From assembly GCA_963691905.1 (NCBI GenBank), contig OY829894.1, forward strand, positions 1,612,001 to 1,676,000: a stretch of 64,000 bases of DNA, written 5' to 3'. Source of the DNA: QGON01 sp963691905 (GTDB taxonomy: Bacteria > Pseudomonadota > Gammaproteobacteria > Chromatiales > Chromatiaceae). Position 1 is the first letter of the stretch. Every line of letters starts with the position of its first letter. Positions 49,534-59,057 of the stretch are shown here, piece after piece. The translations under genes and the position numbers were made by a program. Below the pieces are notes generated by a model, which was not told the origin of the DNA, did not search any database, and was given only the letters and a program-made list of their open reading frames with translations.

Positions 49534-50661
49534 ATGCGAAACATTCAGACAGTCGGATTAATGGCGGTCATCCTGTACCTTGGCGGATGCGCGATAGCGC
49601 CAGGCATGCATATGCAGGATTTGGCGGGGGGAAGCACTGTCAGTGTGCCCGTTCGTTCCTCTGATGGAGAATACACCCAGGAAAAACTGAACATACATGA
49701 AATCACCGGCGAACTGATAGTCAATCAGGAAGCGCTTCTCTATCCGCAGCTGACTGGTTCAGCATCACCCGAACAACCGGAATATCAGTACCACATCGGT
49801 CCTGGCGACGTTCTCAGTATCATTGTGTGGGACCACCCGGAGCTAACCATTCCCGCCGGACAGTTTCGCGACGCGAAGACAGCCGGCACATTAGTCGGAC
49901 CGGACGGGATGATCTTTTATCCCTACGCAGGAAAAATCGACGTCAACGGCCTGACCGTCGAAGAGATCCGGGATGCGCTGACCAGGAAACTATCCCACTT
50001 CATAGAGAATATTCAACTCGACGTGAGGGTTGCGGACTACCGGAGCCAGCGCGTCTACGTGGTCGGCGAGGTCAACAATCCAGGTATCTACCCGGTGACC
50101 GATGTGCCGATGACCGCACTGGAAGCGATCAACCGGGCAGGTGGTTTTACGTTGGATTCCGACCGTCGCCAACTGACGTTGACGCGCCAGGGCGAGACCT
50201 ACCGTGTCGACATGCTGGCCCTGTACGAGAATGGAGATGCATCGCGCAATCTTCTTCTGCAGCACGGCAATGTGCTCTACGTCCCCGATAGGATCAACAA
50301 CAAGATCTTTGTTCTCGGTGAAGTACGCAATCCATCCTCCTATCTGATGAACAAGGGCCGCAAGACACTGGCCGAGGCACTTGCCGATGCCGGCGGCGTC
50401 GATCAGAACTCTTCAAATCCCGCGCGGGTCTATGTCATTCGCGGCAGTGATACTCCGAAGGTATTTCATCTCAACGCGAGTTCGCCTGACGCGCTCATCC
50501 TGGCGGACAGGTTTCCGTTATTTCCACACGATGTTGTCTATGTGGACACTGCCGAAGTGGTGCGCTGGAATCGCGTAATGTCCCAGATCCTGCCTACGAT
50601 AAAGATTCTGGAGATGGCCAGCCGGACAGCTTTCCCTCTGTTCCAGGGTAATGGCAATTGA
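49534..50661 (+). CDS. Polysaccharide export outer-membrane lipoprotein (Wza/OPX family)
   Basis: Start ATG 49534 gives MRNIQTVGLMAVILYLGGCA, a lipoprotein signal with Cys at residue 19; upstream in-frame starts (GTG 49513, ATG 49519) would only lengthen the signal. It has a Poly_export domain (YQYHIGPGDVLSIIVWDHPE, about residues 80-170) and SLBB-type repeats (RVYVVGEVNNPGIYPVTDVP; KIFVLGEVRNPSSYLMNKGR). The protein would form the outer-membrane exit channel for the polymer. It is followed by the Wzc-like gene with 22 bp spacing, the normal export pair. Confidence 0.94.
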   Translation: MRNIQTVGLMAVILYLGGCAIAPGMHMQDLAGGSTVSVPVRSSDGEYTQEKLNIHEITGELIVNQEALLYPQLTGSASPEQPEYQYHIGPGDVLSIIVWDHPELTIPAGQFRDAKTAGTLVGPDGMIFYPYAGKIDVNGLTVEEIRDALTRKLSHFIENIQLDVRVADYRSQRVYVVGEVNNPGIYPVTDVPMTALEAINRAGGFTLDSDRRQLTLTRQGETYRVDMLALYENGDASRNLLLQHGNVLYVPDRINNKIFVLGEVRNPSSYLMNKGRKTLAEALADAGGVDQNSSNPARVYVIRGSDTPKVFHLNASSPDALILADRFPLFPHDVVYVDTAEVVRWNRVMSQILPTIKILEMASRTAFPLFQGNGN

Positions 50662-50683
50662 ACGAATCCTGGAGCGGTAGACC

Positions 50684-52894
50684 TTGAGTAGAGATCCGTG
50701 GCCACCGCAGCCAGGGACGCGTCACACCCTGCCCTACCCCCCCACAGAACAGGAATTGAGCCTGCACGATTACCTCGGCATCCTGATCGGCGCGCGCGGG
50801 ATGATAACTGCGATTGTTGCAATCTCGCTTCTAATTGGGTCTGCCGTGGCTCTTTTGTCATCTCCAGTGTTCGAGGCCGACGCATTGGTCAAGGCAGAGG
50901 AAGAGGCGAGCACCCTATCCGCTCTGGATCAAGTCAACTCCCTGTTTGCAGACCAGACCCCGGTCAACGCTGAGATAGAATTTCTCAACTCCCGGCGAGT
51001 CCTCGGCAGAGCAGTTGACCATCTGCGTCTCGACGTAAAAGCGACTCCCCTCTATTTTCCACTGTTTGGCGAGTTTCTGGCCCGCCGTTTCCAGGGGGGG
51101 GAAGGGGATCTGGCCAAACCGCTGTTCGGCCTCGAGGGCTACTCCTGGGGTGGTGAATGGATCGAAGTCGCAGAACTTAATGTGCCAGCGAACCTGCTCG
51201 ATGTCACCCTGACCCTGGTAGTGCTGGATTCCCAGCGTTATCGACTGTTCGACCCGGACGGTGAACTGCTGCTTGCGGGAAAGGTGGGCGAGAGCCCGCA
51301 GCCACTCCCCGGGACAGCCGAACTACGGCTCAGGGTCAGCGGGCTACAGGCGCATCCGGGAAGCCGGTTCAACCTGGTTCGACAGGCACGGCTGACGGCA
51401 ATCAAGGCGCTGAAGGATCGTTTCTCCGCGAAGGAAACAAGCCGTCAATCGGAATTGATTCGGTTGACTCTATTGGGCTCGAATCGGCAGGAAACCGCAA
51501 AGATACTGAATGAGATCATCCGTATATTCGTGGAACAGAAGTCGAGATTTCTTTCCGTGGAAGCGGAAAGGACCCTCGATTTCCTGCATGACCAGCTTCC
51601 CGAGCTGCGGGCCGCAATGGAAAGGGCAGAGTCTTCTCTCAATGACTTCCGCCTGAAACAGGGTTCGGTGGATCTGCCGTTGGAGACACAGTCCGTCCTG
51701 AAAAGCTCCGTAGCGGTTGACGCACAGACCACTGAACTGCGTCAGAACCGGGACGAGCTGCGACAAAAATTCACTGAGGCTCATCCCAGTATCGTGGCGC
51801 TGGACGCCCAACTGGCGCGCCTGCGCAAGGAGAAACGCAGCCTGATTGCAAAAATCAAGGATCTGCCAGAAACACAGCAGCAGATGTTGCGTCTGTCCCG
51901 CGACGTGGAGGTTACGACAAAACTCTACACCGAGCTGCTCAAAAGCGCCCAGGAGCTACGCGTAGCCAAGGAAAGCAGTGTCAGCAACATACAGATCATC
52001 GACCCGGCATTGACGTCGGGCGAAGCGGTCAAACCCCGCAAAGCCCAGATTCTTCTCATTGCCCTGCTGAGCGGGTTATTCATCGCGATACTGAGCGCCT
52101 TCATTCGCCGGGCACTGGAACTGAGCGTGTACGATCCGAACCAGATCGAAGCCAGGCTCGGCATTCCGGTATTTGTGACACTGCCCAACAGCAAAGCACA
52201 AAAACGTCTGAAGAGACCGCAAAAGAAAGACAGTGAAGAGGCGTCACTCCTGGCAGCAATGCAGCCTGACGACCCAACAGTGGAGGGATTGCGAATCCTG
52301 CGTTCGACCCTGAACCATGTACTCACAGAGGTACCAAACCAGCTGCTCCTGGTGACGGGACCCAAGAGCGACGTCGGCACAAGTTTTGTGGCGGCGAACC
52401 TGGGCGTAGTACTGGCCAGTGGGGGAGATCGCGTCTGCATCATCGATGCGGATTTGCGTAATGGAAGGCTCAACCACCACTTCGGAAAAAAGAGAGACCC
52501 GGGTTTGACAGAAATCCTGCTCGGGAACCTGACACTGAACGAAGCATTGCAGAAAACCAGTATCGATCACCTGCATCTCCTGCCCGCTGGCAGATCAGTT
52601 GAAAACCCGTCGGAGCTTCTGATGAAGAAGCGCTTTGCGAAAGTGTTGGATACAATGCAGACCCATTACGACCGCGTGATCCTGGATTCCCCGCCTCTGC
52701 TTGAAGTTGCCGACGCGGTGATATTGGGCCAACACGCCGGCGCTGCCCTGCTGGTGGTGAAGGCCGGCGAACATAACCTGTCGGAACTGGAGCACTCGGT
52801 CAAACGCCTGTGGCAGGGCGGGGTTGAGCTGCGCGGAATTGTCGTCAACGGGACAAACAACGATCAGCGTGGCAAACACCATCCCCGGGGATGA
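50684..52894 (+). CDS. Wzc-like chain-length/BY-kinase protein with altered P-loop
   Basis: 736 aa from TTG 50684. Wzz domain with two membrane helices (about 37-60 and 450-470: QILLIALLSGLFIAILSAFI), a periplasmic coiled coil between, and a C-terminal cytoplasmic BY-kinase domain from about 545. Walker A' is IIDADLRNGRL (about 588) and Walker B VILDSPPLLEVAD (about 666). The P-loop reads GPKSDVGTSFVAANLG: Thr566 (ACA) stands where the P-loop lysine of GK(S/T) is expected. The C-terminus (NDQRGKHHPRG) has no tyrosine cluster. It is therefore probably a non-catalytic or unusual kinase that still controls assembly and length. Overlaps the flippase gene by 4 bp. Confidence 0.93.
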   Translation: MSRDPWPPQPGTRHTLPYPPTEQELSLHDYLGILIGARGMITAIVAISLLIGSAVALLSSPVFEADALVKAEEEASTLSALDQVNSLFADQTPVNAEIEFLNSRRVLGRAVDHLRLDVKATPLYFPLFGEFLARRFQGGEGDLAKPLFGLEGYSWGGEWIEVAELNVPANLLDVTLTLVVLDSQRYRLFDPDGELLLAGKVGESPQPLPGTAELRLRVSGLQAHPGSRFNLVRQARLTAIKALKDRFSAKETSRQSELIRLTLLGSNRQETAKILNEIIRIFVEQKSRFLSVEAERTLDFLHDQLPELRAAMERAESSLNDFRLKQGSVDLPLETQSVLKSSVAVDAQTTELRQNRDELRQKFTEAHPSIVALDAQLARLRKEKRSLIAKIKDLPETQQQMLRLSRDVEVTTKLYTELLKSAQELRVAKESSVSNIQIIDPALTSGEAVKPRKAQILLIALLSGLFIAILSAFIRRALELSVYDPNQIEARLGIPVFVTLPNSKAQKRLKRPQKKDSEEASLLAAMQPDDPTVEGLRILRSTLNHVLTEVPNQLLLVTGPKSDVGTSFVAANLGVVLASGGDRVCIIDADLRNGRLNHHFGKKRDPGLTEILLGNLTLNEALQKTSIDHLHLLPAGRSVENPSELLMKKRFAKVLDTMQTHYDRVILDSPPLLEVADAVILGQHAGAALLVVKAGEHNLSELEHSVKRLWQGGVELRGIVVNGTNNDQRGKHHPRG

Positions 52895-54234
52895 TGGGTA
52901 ATTTGCACATGAATTTCCATCATCTCAATGAACACCTGATGGAGATCATCCGAGGCGCGACGACCGCCTTCGTATTAAAGGTCATAGCCGCAGGGCTGGC
53001 CTTCGTACTGAATATTCTGCTTGCACGTCAACTCGGCAGCGAGGGCGTGGGTATCTATTTTCTCGCCTTGGCTCTCATCACCTTCGGCAGTACCCTGGGT
53101 AAGTTCGGCACCGACATTCTGGCCATGCGGGAGGTTGCCCGACAGGCAGCAAGGGGCGACTGGTCGATGATATCGGTGCTGCACCGCCGCTGTCTGCGCA
53201 TCCTCCTGACTGCTGCGCTGCCGGTAGCCCTGTTGACAGCCCTCCTCTCCGACACCATTGCGTCGGATCTTTTCGGCAAACCACAACTGGCAGAGCCTCT
53301 GTTATGGATGTCTCTCGGCATCATCCCCCTGGCTATGTTCAACCTCTATGCCCATTCACTGAAGGGACTCAAACGGATCAAAGCGGCAGTGTCTGTGCAG
53401 AGCGTCTGGCTACCGGCGCTCGCCATCCCCGGAGTCCTGATCCTGACCCCGGCTTTCGGCGTAGTGGGAGCCGTCTGGGCCTATGTGGGAGCTGCACTCC
53501 TCACCACCGCCATCGCCATATTATTCTGGAAGGGTGCTTTGCAGGAATCCCCTGTCTCAGGCGGACAGTCACTCCCCCCTGCCCTGCTCAGCAGCGCCCG
53601 ACCATTGCTGGTGATTGCCCTGCTGACCCTGGCGATCAAATGGTCATCGACTTTTTTTCTCGGATTATGGGGGACAACGAGCGATGTCGGCATTTTCAAC
53701 ATTGCCCAGCGCACGGCTCTGCTGACAAGCTTCATCCTGATTGCGGTAAACAGTATCTCCGCACCAAAATTCGCGGAGCTGCATCAACGTGGCGACATGC
53801 AGGCACTGGAGGCCACAGCAGTGGGCGCAGCGCGGCTCATGACACTACTCGCACTGCCGGTTCTGGCGGTGTTTCTGCTATTTCCTGACTGGGTACTGCG
53901 GTTGTTCGGCACCGAGTTCGCAGAGGGCGGCACAATTCTCTCCATCCTTGCCCTTGGCCAGTTCGTTAACGTGGCCACAGGTTCCGTCGCCTATCTTCTG
54001 ATGATGACCGGCCACGAAAAGCTGATGAGAAATAATATTATTTTCTGCGTAGCGATCAATCTGGTATTGAACCTGATACTGGTGCCGCGATACGGGATTA
54101 TGGGGGCGGCGGTGGCAACGTCCGTCACCATGGCAAGCCAGAATCTCGTTGCCGCAATCTTGGTATGGAGAAACCTGGGTATTGTCACCCTGCCCTTTAC
54201 AGCACGAATGGGTAAACGGGATTCACAAGTGTAA
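52891..54234 (+). CDS. Polysaccharide flippase (Wzx/MOP superfamily)
   Basis: 447 aa, about 12-14 transmembrane helices, e.g. AFVLKVIAAGLAFVLNILLA near the start, with the typical RQLGSEGVGIYFLALALITF. C-terminal pair VAINLVLNLILVPRYGIMGA, the standard 'N..LN..LIP.yG..GAA' pattern of this family. It flips lipid-linked oligosaccharide units across the inner membrane for polymerisation. The start ATG overlaps the previous stop (ATGATG; a second ATG follows at 52894). Confidence 0.93.
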   Translation: MMGNLHMNFHHLNEHLMEIIRGATTAFVLKVIAAGLAFVLNILLARQLGSEGVGIYFLALALITFGSTLGKFGTDILAMREVARQAARGDWSMISVLHRRCLRILLTAALPVALLTALLSDTIASDLFGKPQLAEPLLWMSLGIIPLAMFNLYAHSLKGLKRIKAAVSVQSVWLPALAIPGVLILTPAFGVVGAVWAYVGAALLTTAIAILFWKGALQESPVSGGQSLPPALLSSARPLLVIALLTLAIKWSSTFFLGLWGTTSDVGIFNIAQRTALLTSFILIAVNSISAPKFAELHQRGDMQALEATAVGAARLMTLLALPVLAVFLLFPDWVLRLFGTEFAEGGTILSILALGQFVNVATGSVAYLLMMTGHEKLMRNNIIFCVAINLVLNLILVPRYGIMGAAVATSVTMASQNLVAAILVWRNLGIVTLPFTARMGKRDSQV

Positions 54235-54247
54235 TGGATTCCAACAA

Positions 54248-55132
54248 GTGAACGCACACACTGTGAAACCGATCGATGTAATGATAATCGGAGCCGAGAA
54301 GTCGGGTACCACATCGCTTGTTCGATATGTCGGAAGTCACCCCCGGATCTGCACCCATGACAAACGGGAAATGAACTACTTCGTCAACGACGAGGAGTTC
54401 GAGGAGGGATATCCGGCTGCCCATGCCCGCTATTTTTCCTCCTGTACAGAAACCGGGATCAGGATTATTGCCAAGAGCGTCGCGGTCAGCGGAAACCCCA
54501 CCGCCGTGCAGCGCCTTCATGCACACAATCCCGACATACATGTGGTGTTGGTGTTGCGCAACTCAATCGACAGGGCCTATTCCGCCTTTTGGCATGCCAA
54601 ACGCCGAGGCTGGGAGGATGCGGCAGATTTTGAGACAGCCATCGAGCGGGAACTGTCGACGGATTATGCTGAAGCCAGCGAGGGCGATGACGGCACAACC
54701 TACCTCCGGAAAGGGATCTACGCTGATCAGATAGCGGCGTTACAGGAGATTTTCAACCCTCGGCAGGTACATGTATTTACCTTTGACGAATTAAAGGAAG
54801 ATCCACTGAGCATCTGTCGTGCGCTGTTTTCAGTGATCGGCGTGGATGAAACGTTTGAACCTGATGTCGCAGTACGCTTCAACAAGGCAGCCCAGTCCAG
54901 GTCACCGCAACTGGCCAAAGTGCTCTCATATCGCGGAAAGATTAAAAAAGTCATCCGTCGTCTGCTGCCTCGCAGGGTATCCGACAGACTGAAACAGCGT
55001 CTTGTGGCCTGGAACGAGAAACCGCTGCAGACCCCAGCCATGAAAGCGACAACAAGACGCAGACTCGAAACATACTTCAACCCGCACAACAGACGCCTGG
55101 AGGAGTTGACCGGTCGCTCTTTTGACTGGTAA
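54248..55132 (+). CDS. Sulfotransferase (PAPS-dependent) 1
   Basis: About 294 aa from GTG 54248, 13 bp past the flippase stop; the frame is open earlier only because it overlaps that gene. The PAPS 5'-phosphosulfate loop is IIGAEKSGTTSLVRYVGSHP (Lys18), and the 3'-phosphate site is LVLRNSIDRAYSAFWHAKRR. A late YADQIAALQEIF and TFDELKEDP are typical of the heparan-sulfate-type sulfotransferase group. It transfers sulfate from PAPS to a sugar hydroxyl or amine. The surroundings indicate the polysaccharide made by this locus as substrate. Confidence 0.92.
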   Translation: MNAHTVKPIDVMIIGAEKSGTTSLVRYVGSHPRICTHDKREMNYFVNDEEFEEGYPAAHARYFSSCTETGIRIIAKSVAVSGNPTAVQRLHAHNPDIHVVLVLRNSIDRAYSAFWHAKRRGWEDAADFETAIERELSTDYAEASEGDDGTTYLRKGIYADQIAALQEIFNPRQVHVFTFDELKEDPLSICRALFSVIGVDETFEPDVAVRFNKAAQSRSPQLAKVLSYRGKIKKVIRRLLPRRVSDRLKQRLVAWNEKPLQTPAMKATTRRRLETYFNPHNRRLEELTGRSFDW

Positions 55133-55248
55133 TTGCAGGCCAATGATCAACAATAAACAGGGCGTGTATTGCCCATTGCCAATCGGACAGGAGGATAGTC
55201 GCACACTCATCCAACATTGGCATTTATCCAACAATAAAGGTTTGTAAC

Positions 55249-56037
55249 ATGTATCTGAATGAAATCATTCCAATAGCGATCGAAGCGGGCCGGGCCATCA
55301 TGGATGTCTACGCCAAAGAGATCAACGTACAGACGAAGTCGGACAACTCCCCGCTCACCGAAGCAGATCTTGCATCGCATAACATCATCGTAGAATCGTT
55401 GCACAGGCTTGACCCGGATATTCCGGTGTTGTCAGAGGAGTCAGATAGCATCCCCTTCGAGGTGCGCGGTTCCTGGACGCGCTTCTGGCTGATAGACCCA
55501 TTGGACGGCACCAAGGAGTTCATCAAGAGAAATGGTGAGTTCACGGTTAACATCGCACTCATCGAGAACAGCCAGCCTGTGTTGGGTGTGGTCTATGCAC
55601 CGGCGCTGGATCTGCTGTTTTACGGCAGCCTGGAAACAGGCGCATTCCGGCGCAATGGTTCGGGGGAGGCTCATGCGATTTCCGCCACCCGGACCCGACA
55701 GAATCCCGTGCGGGTAGTGGGCAGCCGTTCCCACGCTGGAGAGAGCTTAAAGCACTTTCTCAACGAACTCGGCCCCCACGAACTGATCAGCATGGGCAGT
55801 TCCCTGAAGCTCTGCCTGGTCGCTTCTGGTGAGGCGGACATCTACCCCAGATTGGGTCCCACCTCTGAATGGGATACGGCTGCTTCCCAGGCGGTAGTCG
55901 AAGCGGCAGGAGGAAGAGTGACTGACACCGCAGGCAACATGTTGCGCTACGGTAAAAAGGAGTCGATGTTGAATCCCTATTTTCTGGTATTCGGTGATAG
56001 TGGATACCCCTGGCATGAACACTGCGGGCAGTCGTGA
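55249..56037 (+). CDS. cysQ: 3'(2'),5'-bisphosphate nucleotidase CysQ
   Basis: 262 aa, inositol-monophosphatase fold. Metal site: LSEESD (Glu63/64), LIDPLDGTKEFIKRNGEFTV (Asp83, Asp86) and late GPTSEWDTAASQAVVEAAGG (Asp in EWD). CysQ dephosphorylates PAP (adenosine 3',5'-bisphosphate), the by-product of PAPS-dependent sulfotransferases, preventing product inhibition. Its presence between sulfotransferase genes makes this role very likely here. The ATG at 55249 lies 116 bp after the previous gene, with no strong ribosome-binding site seen (AAAGG at 55237 is near). Confidence 0.95.
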   Translation: MYLNEIIPIAIEAGRAIMDVYAKEINVQTKSDNSPLTEADLASHNIIVESLHRLDPDIPVLSEESDSIPFEVRGSWTRFWLIDPLDGTKEFIKRNGEFTVNIALIENSQPVLGVVYAPALDLLFYGSLETGAFRRNGSGEAHAISATRTRQNPVRVVGSRSHAGESLKHFLNELGPHELISMGSSLKLCLVASGEADIYPRLGPTSEWDTAASQAVVEAAGGRVTDTAGNMLRYGKKESMLNPYFLVFGDSGYPWHEHCGQS

Positions 56038-56074
56038 ATAGAAACCAAAACAAGCGCCTGAACACCGTGATGAA

Positions 56075-57628
56075 TTGATTTTGGACCAAAAAGGCACAGG
56101 ATTCAGGACAAGGGTAAAGTCAGTGGGATCTGCTGTGCTGGCTTCCGCACTGTTGTTGGGATCATTCGCCAAAGCGCAGGCTGAGATCATCATCGATGTG
56201 GACAGCCGAACACAAGTGCCATTAAATCGCGATGTCTACGGATTTAACACCAATCTTGCCCCAGGCCATTTCGGGTTTCTCGATGACGAATTCATCAGGC
56301 ATATCGGACCGCTACAACCGGTAATGTTGAGATTTCCTGGAGGCACCGTAGCTAATTTCTACCACTGGGCAGAAGAGGGATTCCGTCTTGAAGAGATGGA
56401 TATTACGCGCGCGGCAAGTCTCAATCGGGAGAATCTCGACAGATACCAGTCGCTGCAGAATTTGCGCAAAGGGCGCCTCTCGTTCGACGACTTCATGAGG
56501 CTTTGTGAACGCTTTGGCATTGAGCCGCTGGTGGTGGTGAACCTGTCTACCGGCACACCGGAAGAGAGTGCAGCCTGGGTACGCTACGCCAAACGGAAGG
56601 GATACAAAATCAAACGCTGGGAACTGGGCAACGAGTTCTATATCCGTATATACCGTGACCTGATCGGCGGCCCCGGAAAATATCTGCAAATCGCACGCAG
56701 ACATGCCGATGCCATGCGCAGGGAGGATCCGGAGATCCAGCTGGCCGTCCCGGCATCAGGGACCGGCTTCTTTGCCGATTCGGGATCCAAAGGGGATTAT
56801 CGCCAACGATGGGACCAGGCCATGACGCAGGCCGACTTCGCTGATGCCATAGCCGTGCACGCCTATTGGCGGATGCCGGATACGGACGACCTTGACACCC
56901 TCTACCGCGATCTCTTCTCCAGGCTCGAACAGCAGTGGGATCCGGCGATGAAATACTATCGGGATCTATACGGCGACATGCCACTGTGGCTGACGGAATG
57001 GAACATCCGCGGCTTCGGCAATCGCACCATAAACAATACACAGCTGCATGCCATGTTCATAGGTGATCATTTTATCCGCATCCTCAACAGCGACACCATT
57101 ACACTCGCCGACTATCATCAGATTGCGGCCAGAGGCAAGTGGCCTTCACTCTTTTCCAAAGCGAAGAAGGTGGATATGGCGCCAAAAGGTGCAATAGTAA
57201 AGCGGGCAGCATACTTTCCATTTCAGCTAATCGGTGAAGTCCTTGCCAAAGCAGAAAGCCGCTACGATTTTACTATCGGCAACAATCCTAAAATCAAGGG
57301 AAGCCAGGAATTCCCGGCAGGATTTTCTGCGGTCAATACTTCGGTCCTGGGTGGTGCGGGATCGCGATGGTATTTCCTGCTGCTCAACCGTGGCAACACC
57401 GGGCAGGTCCTGAAGATACAGATCAACGGAACAAGGCTTGCAGGACGATGGCAGTTGGATTGTGTTGCCAACAGGGATCTCGCCGCTACCAACGGAGGGA
57501 GCAAGACGTCCCCCTCTACCGCTCCGCCAGAGGTGGAAATCTCGCGCCAGGCAGGGAGCCGGGACAGGCTCCTGTTACCGGGCAATTCATTCTGTTCAGC
57601 TATCTTTGATGATACGCTGACAAACTGA
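56075..57628 (+). CDS. Secreted glycoside hydrolase, clan GH-A-like
   Basis: About 517 aa; best start TTG 56075 or TTG 56081. Sec signal peptide: SVGSAVLASALLLGSFAKAQ, cut near AQA-EI (about residue 36). (Beta/alpha)8 signs: LRFPGGTVANFYHW (about 85-98), acid/base Glu187 in WELGNEFYI, nucleophile Glu308 in PLWLTEWNIRG. A beta-sandwich C-terminal part (SRWYFLLLNRGNTGQVLKIQ) resembles GH39/GH51/GH79-type enzymes such as arabinofuranosidases. In polysaccharide loci such periplasmic hydrolases trim or release the polymer made by the same cluster. Exact family and substrate remain open. Confidence 0.85.
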   Translation: MILDQKGTGFRTRVKSVGSAVLASALLLGSFAKAQAEIIIDVDSRTQVPLNRDVYGFNTNLAPGHFGFLDDEFIRHIGPLQPVMLRFPGGTVANFYHWAEEGFRLEEMDITRAASLNRENLDRYQSLQNLRKGRLSFDDFMRLCERFGIEPLVVVNLSTGTPEESAAWVRYAKRKGYKIKRWELGNEFYIRIYRDLIGGPGKYLQIARRHADAMRREDPEIQLAVPASGTGFFADSGSKGDYRQRWDQAMTQADFADAIAVHAYWRMPDTDDLDTLYRDLFSRLEQQWDPAMKYYRDLYGDMPLWLTEWNIRGFGNRTINNTQLHAMFIGDHFIRILNSDTITLADYHQIAARGKWPSLFSKAKKVDMAPKGAIVKRAAYFPFQLIGEVLAKAESRYDFTIGNNPKIKGSQEFPAGFSAVNTSVLGGAGSRWYFLLLNRGNTGQVLKIQINGTRLAGRWQLDCVANRDLAATNGGSKTSPSTAPPEVEISRQAGSRDRLLLPGNSFCSAIFDDTLTN

Positions 57629-57647
57629 CTGGGAATTAGATCGTCGA

Positions 57648-59057
57648 GTGGACCGCCTGATATTCAACGCAGCACTGATTCTCGGCGCCTATCTGCCCTT
57701 CGAATCGTTGATGATGCGTTACCTGCCGGGCGCTGAGTCCCTGCACTCCATTCTGTTCGTGGCGGTGGAAGTCTCGATCTATCTGCTGTTCGTTCTGCTG
57801 CTGACCACTCGCCTTGGAGACGGACGACCCTTCAGGCGCACCCTGGTCGATCTCCCACTGTTGCTGTTCGTGGCGGTTGCATTTGTATCGTTGGTAAAAA
57901 ACGGGTCTGACCCCATGCCGGCCGTTACCAACCTTCGCTCACTACTTCGCTATGTGGTGCTCTTTTATATCCTGGCTAACCTGAGATATAAACCGGAGCA
58001 GATCAGAATCGTCTTTCGGCTGATCATCGTTCTGGGTCTTATTCAGGCCACCATCGCAATCGTACAGTTCCTCGGTGGCGAGGGTATCAAGCAGTTCTTC
58101 TATCTACGTCTGATGGATACCGAAATCGCCGGCAAGACCCTGCTCACCAGAGATCCGACAACGGACCGGATCGGTGCCGGTATCGGCACCCTGGGGCAAC
58201 CGGGTATCCTGGCGATGTTTCTGCTCGTTTCCCTGTCGGTTGCCGCCAGCGATTTTTTCATGGAGAGGTCACGCCCGCTGCGGGAGACGCTTTTTCTCGT
58301 CGTGGCGATAGCTTTGCTGCTTCTGGGCATACTCACCACCTACAAACGGGCAGCGATAATGCTGGGGGCCTTCATCCCCATACTGGCACTGCTGCTCTCC
58401 GGCGACAGGCGCCGGATAGTACCGGGCATGTTGTTGCTGATGATTGGGGGCGCCCTGATGATCGCCGTGGACAGTGCGATGGAAAGTGGAAACATCGTCT
58501 CCGGGCGCGAAGCACGGGAACACCAGGTTGCGGTGTTTGAACTGATGCGCCACCTCATGTCTGAAGAGTATTGGGCCAGGTCTGCAACCGCTTCCCGGCT
58601 CTGGTTCTTCAGAGAAGCGGCCGTTAGTATATTCGGATCATTCAACCTGCTGGGGTTCGGGCCTGATCCCGGCCACGCCATCCAGTTGTTTGTTGCAGAC
58701 CGTTCCGGACTCAGTCAACTGCTCACCTACAACTCCTACAGAGATGTCTACTGGATGGCGCTGCTGGTTTATTTCGGAATCCTGGGATTCAGCATCTGGA
58801 TGTTCCTGCTCTGGCGACTGGGACGCGATGCAAACCGTATTCGCAGGTCGCAGCTGCCCGTAACACCGGTCGTGCGAAAGCTTGCCGTCACCGTGCTGAT
58901 TCTTATTGTTGTCACTTTCATCTACACATTTGTCGAACGGACGCTCGTCATCCGTGCGTATGCGTTTTATTTCTGGTTTCTCGTCGGGTTGCTGTCGGCT
59001 TCCGGTTATGGGTGGAACAAAGATATCGCCAAGCCCCCCATCAAACATCATGAGTAG
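57648..59057 (+). CDS. O-antigen ligase/Wzy-type polymerase family protein
   Basis: 469 aa from GTG 57648. Ten to twelve transmembrane helices and a large periplasmic loop (about 275-350) with the family motif region TASRLWFFREAAVSIFGSFN and LLGFGPDPGHA. It belongs to the Wzy_C/O-antigen ligase superfamily and most likely polymerises the flipped repeat units in the periplasm, as no other Wzy candidate is in the window. Nineteen bp after the hydrolase gene; its end overlaps the next glycosyltransferase by 8 bp. Confidence 0.88.
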   Translation: MDRLIFNAALILGAYLPFESLMMRYLPGAESLHSILFVAVEVSIYLLFVLLLTTRLGDGRPFRRTLVDLPLLLFVAVAFVSLVKNGSDPMPAVTNLRSLLRYVVLFYILANLRYKPEQIRIVFRLIIVLGLIQATIAIVQFLGGEGIKQFFYLRLMDTEIAGKTLLTRDPTTDRIGAGIGTLGQPGILAMFLLVSLSVAASDFFMERSRPLRETLFLVVAIALLLLGILTTYKRAAIMLGAFIPILALLLSGDRRRIVPGMLLLMIGGALMIAVDSAMESGNIVSGREAREHQVAVFELMRHLMSEEYWARSATASRLWFFREAAVSIFGSFNLLGFGPDPGHAIQLFVADRSGLSQLLTYNSYRDVYWMALLVYFGILGFSIWMFLLWRLGRDANRIRRSQLPVTPVVRKLAVTVLILIVVTFIYTFVERTLVIRAYAFYFWFLVGLLSASGYGWNKDIAKPPIKHHE

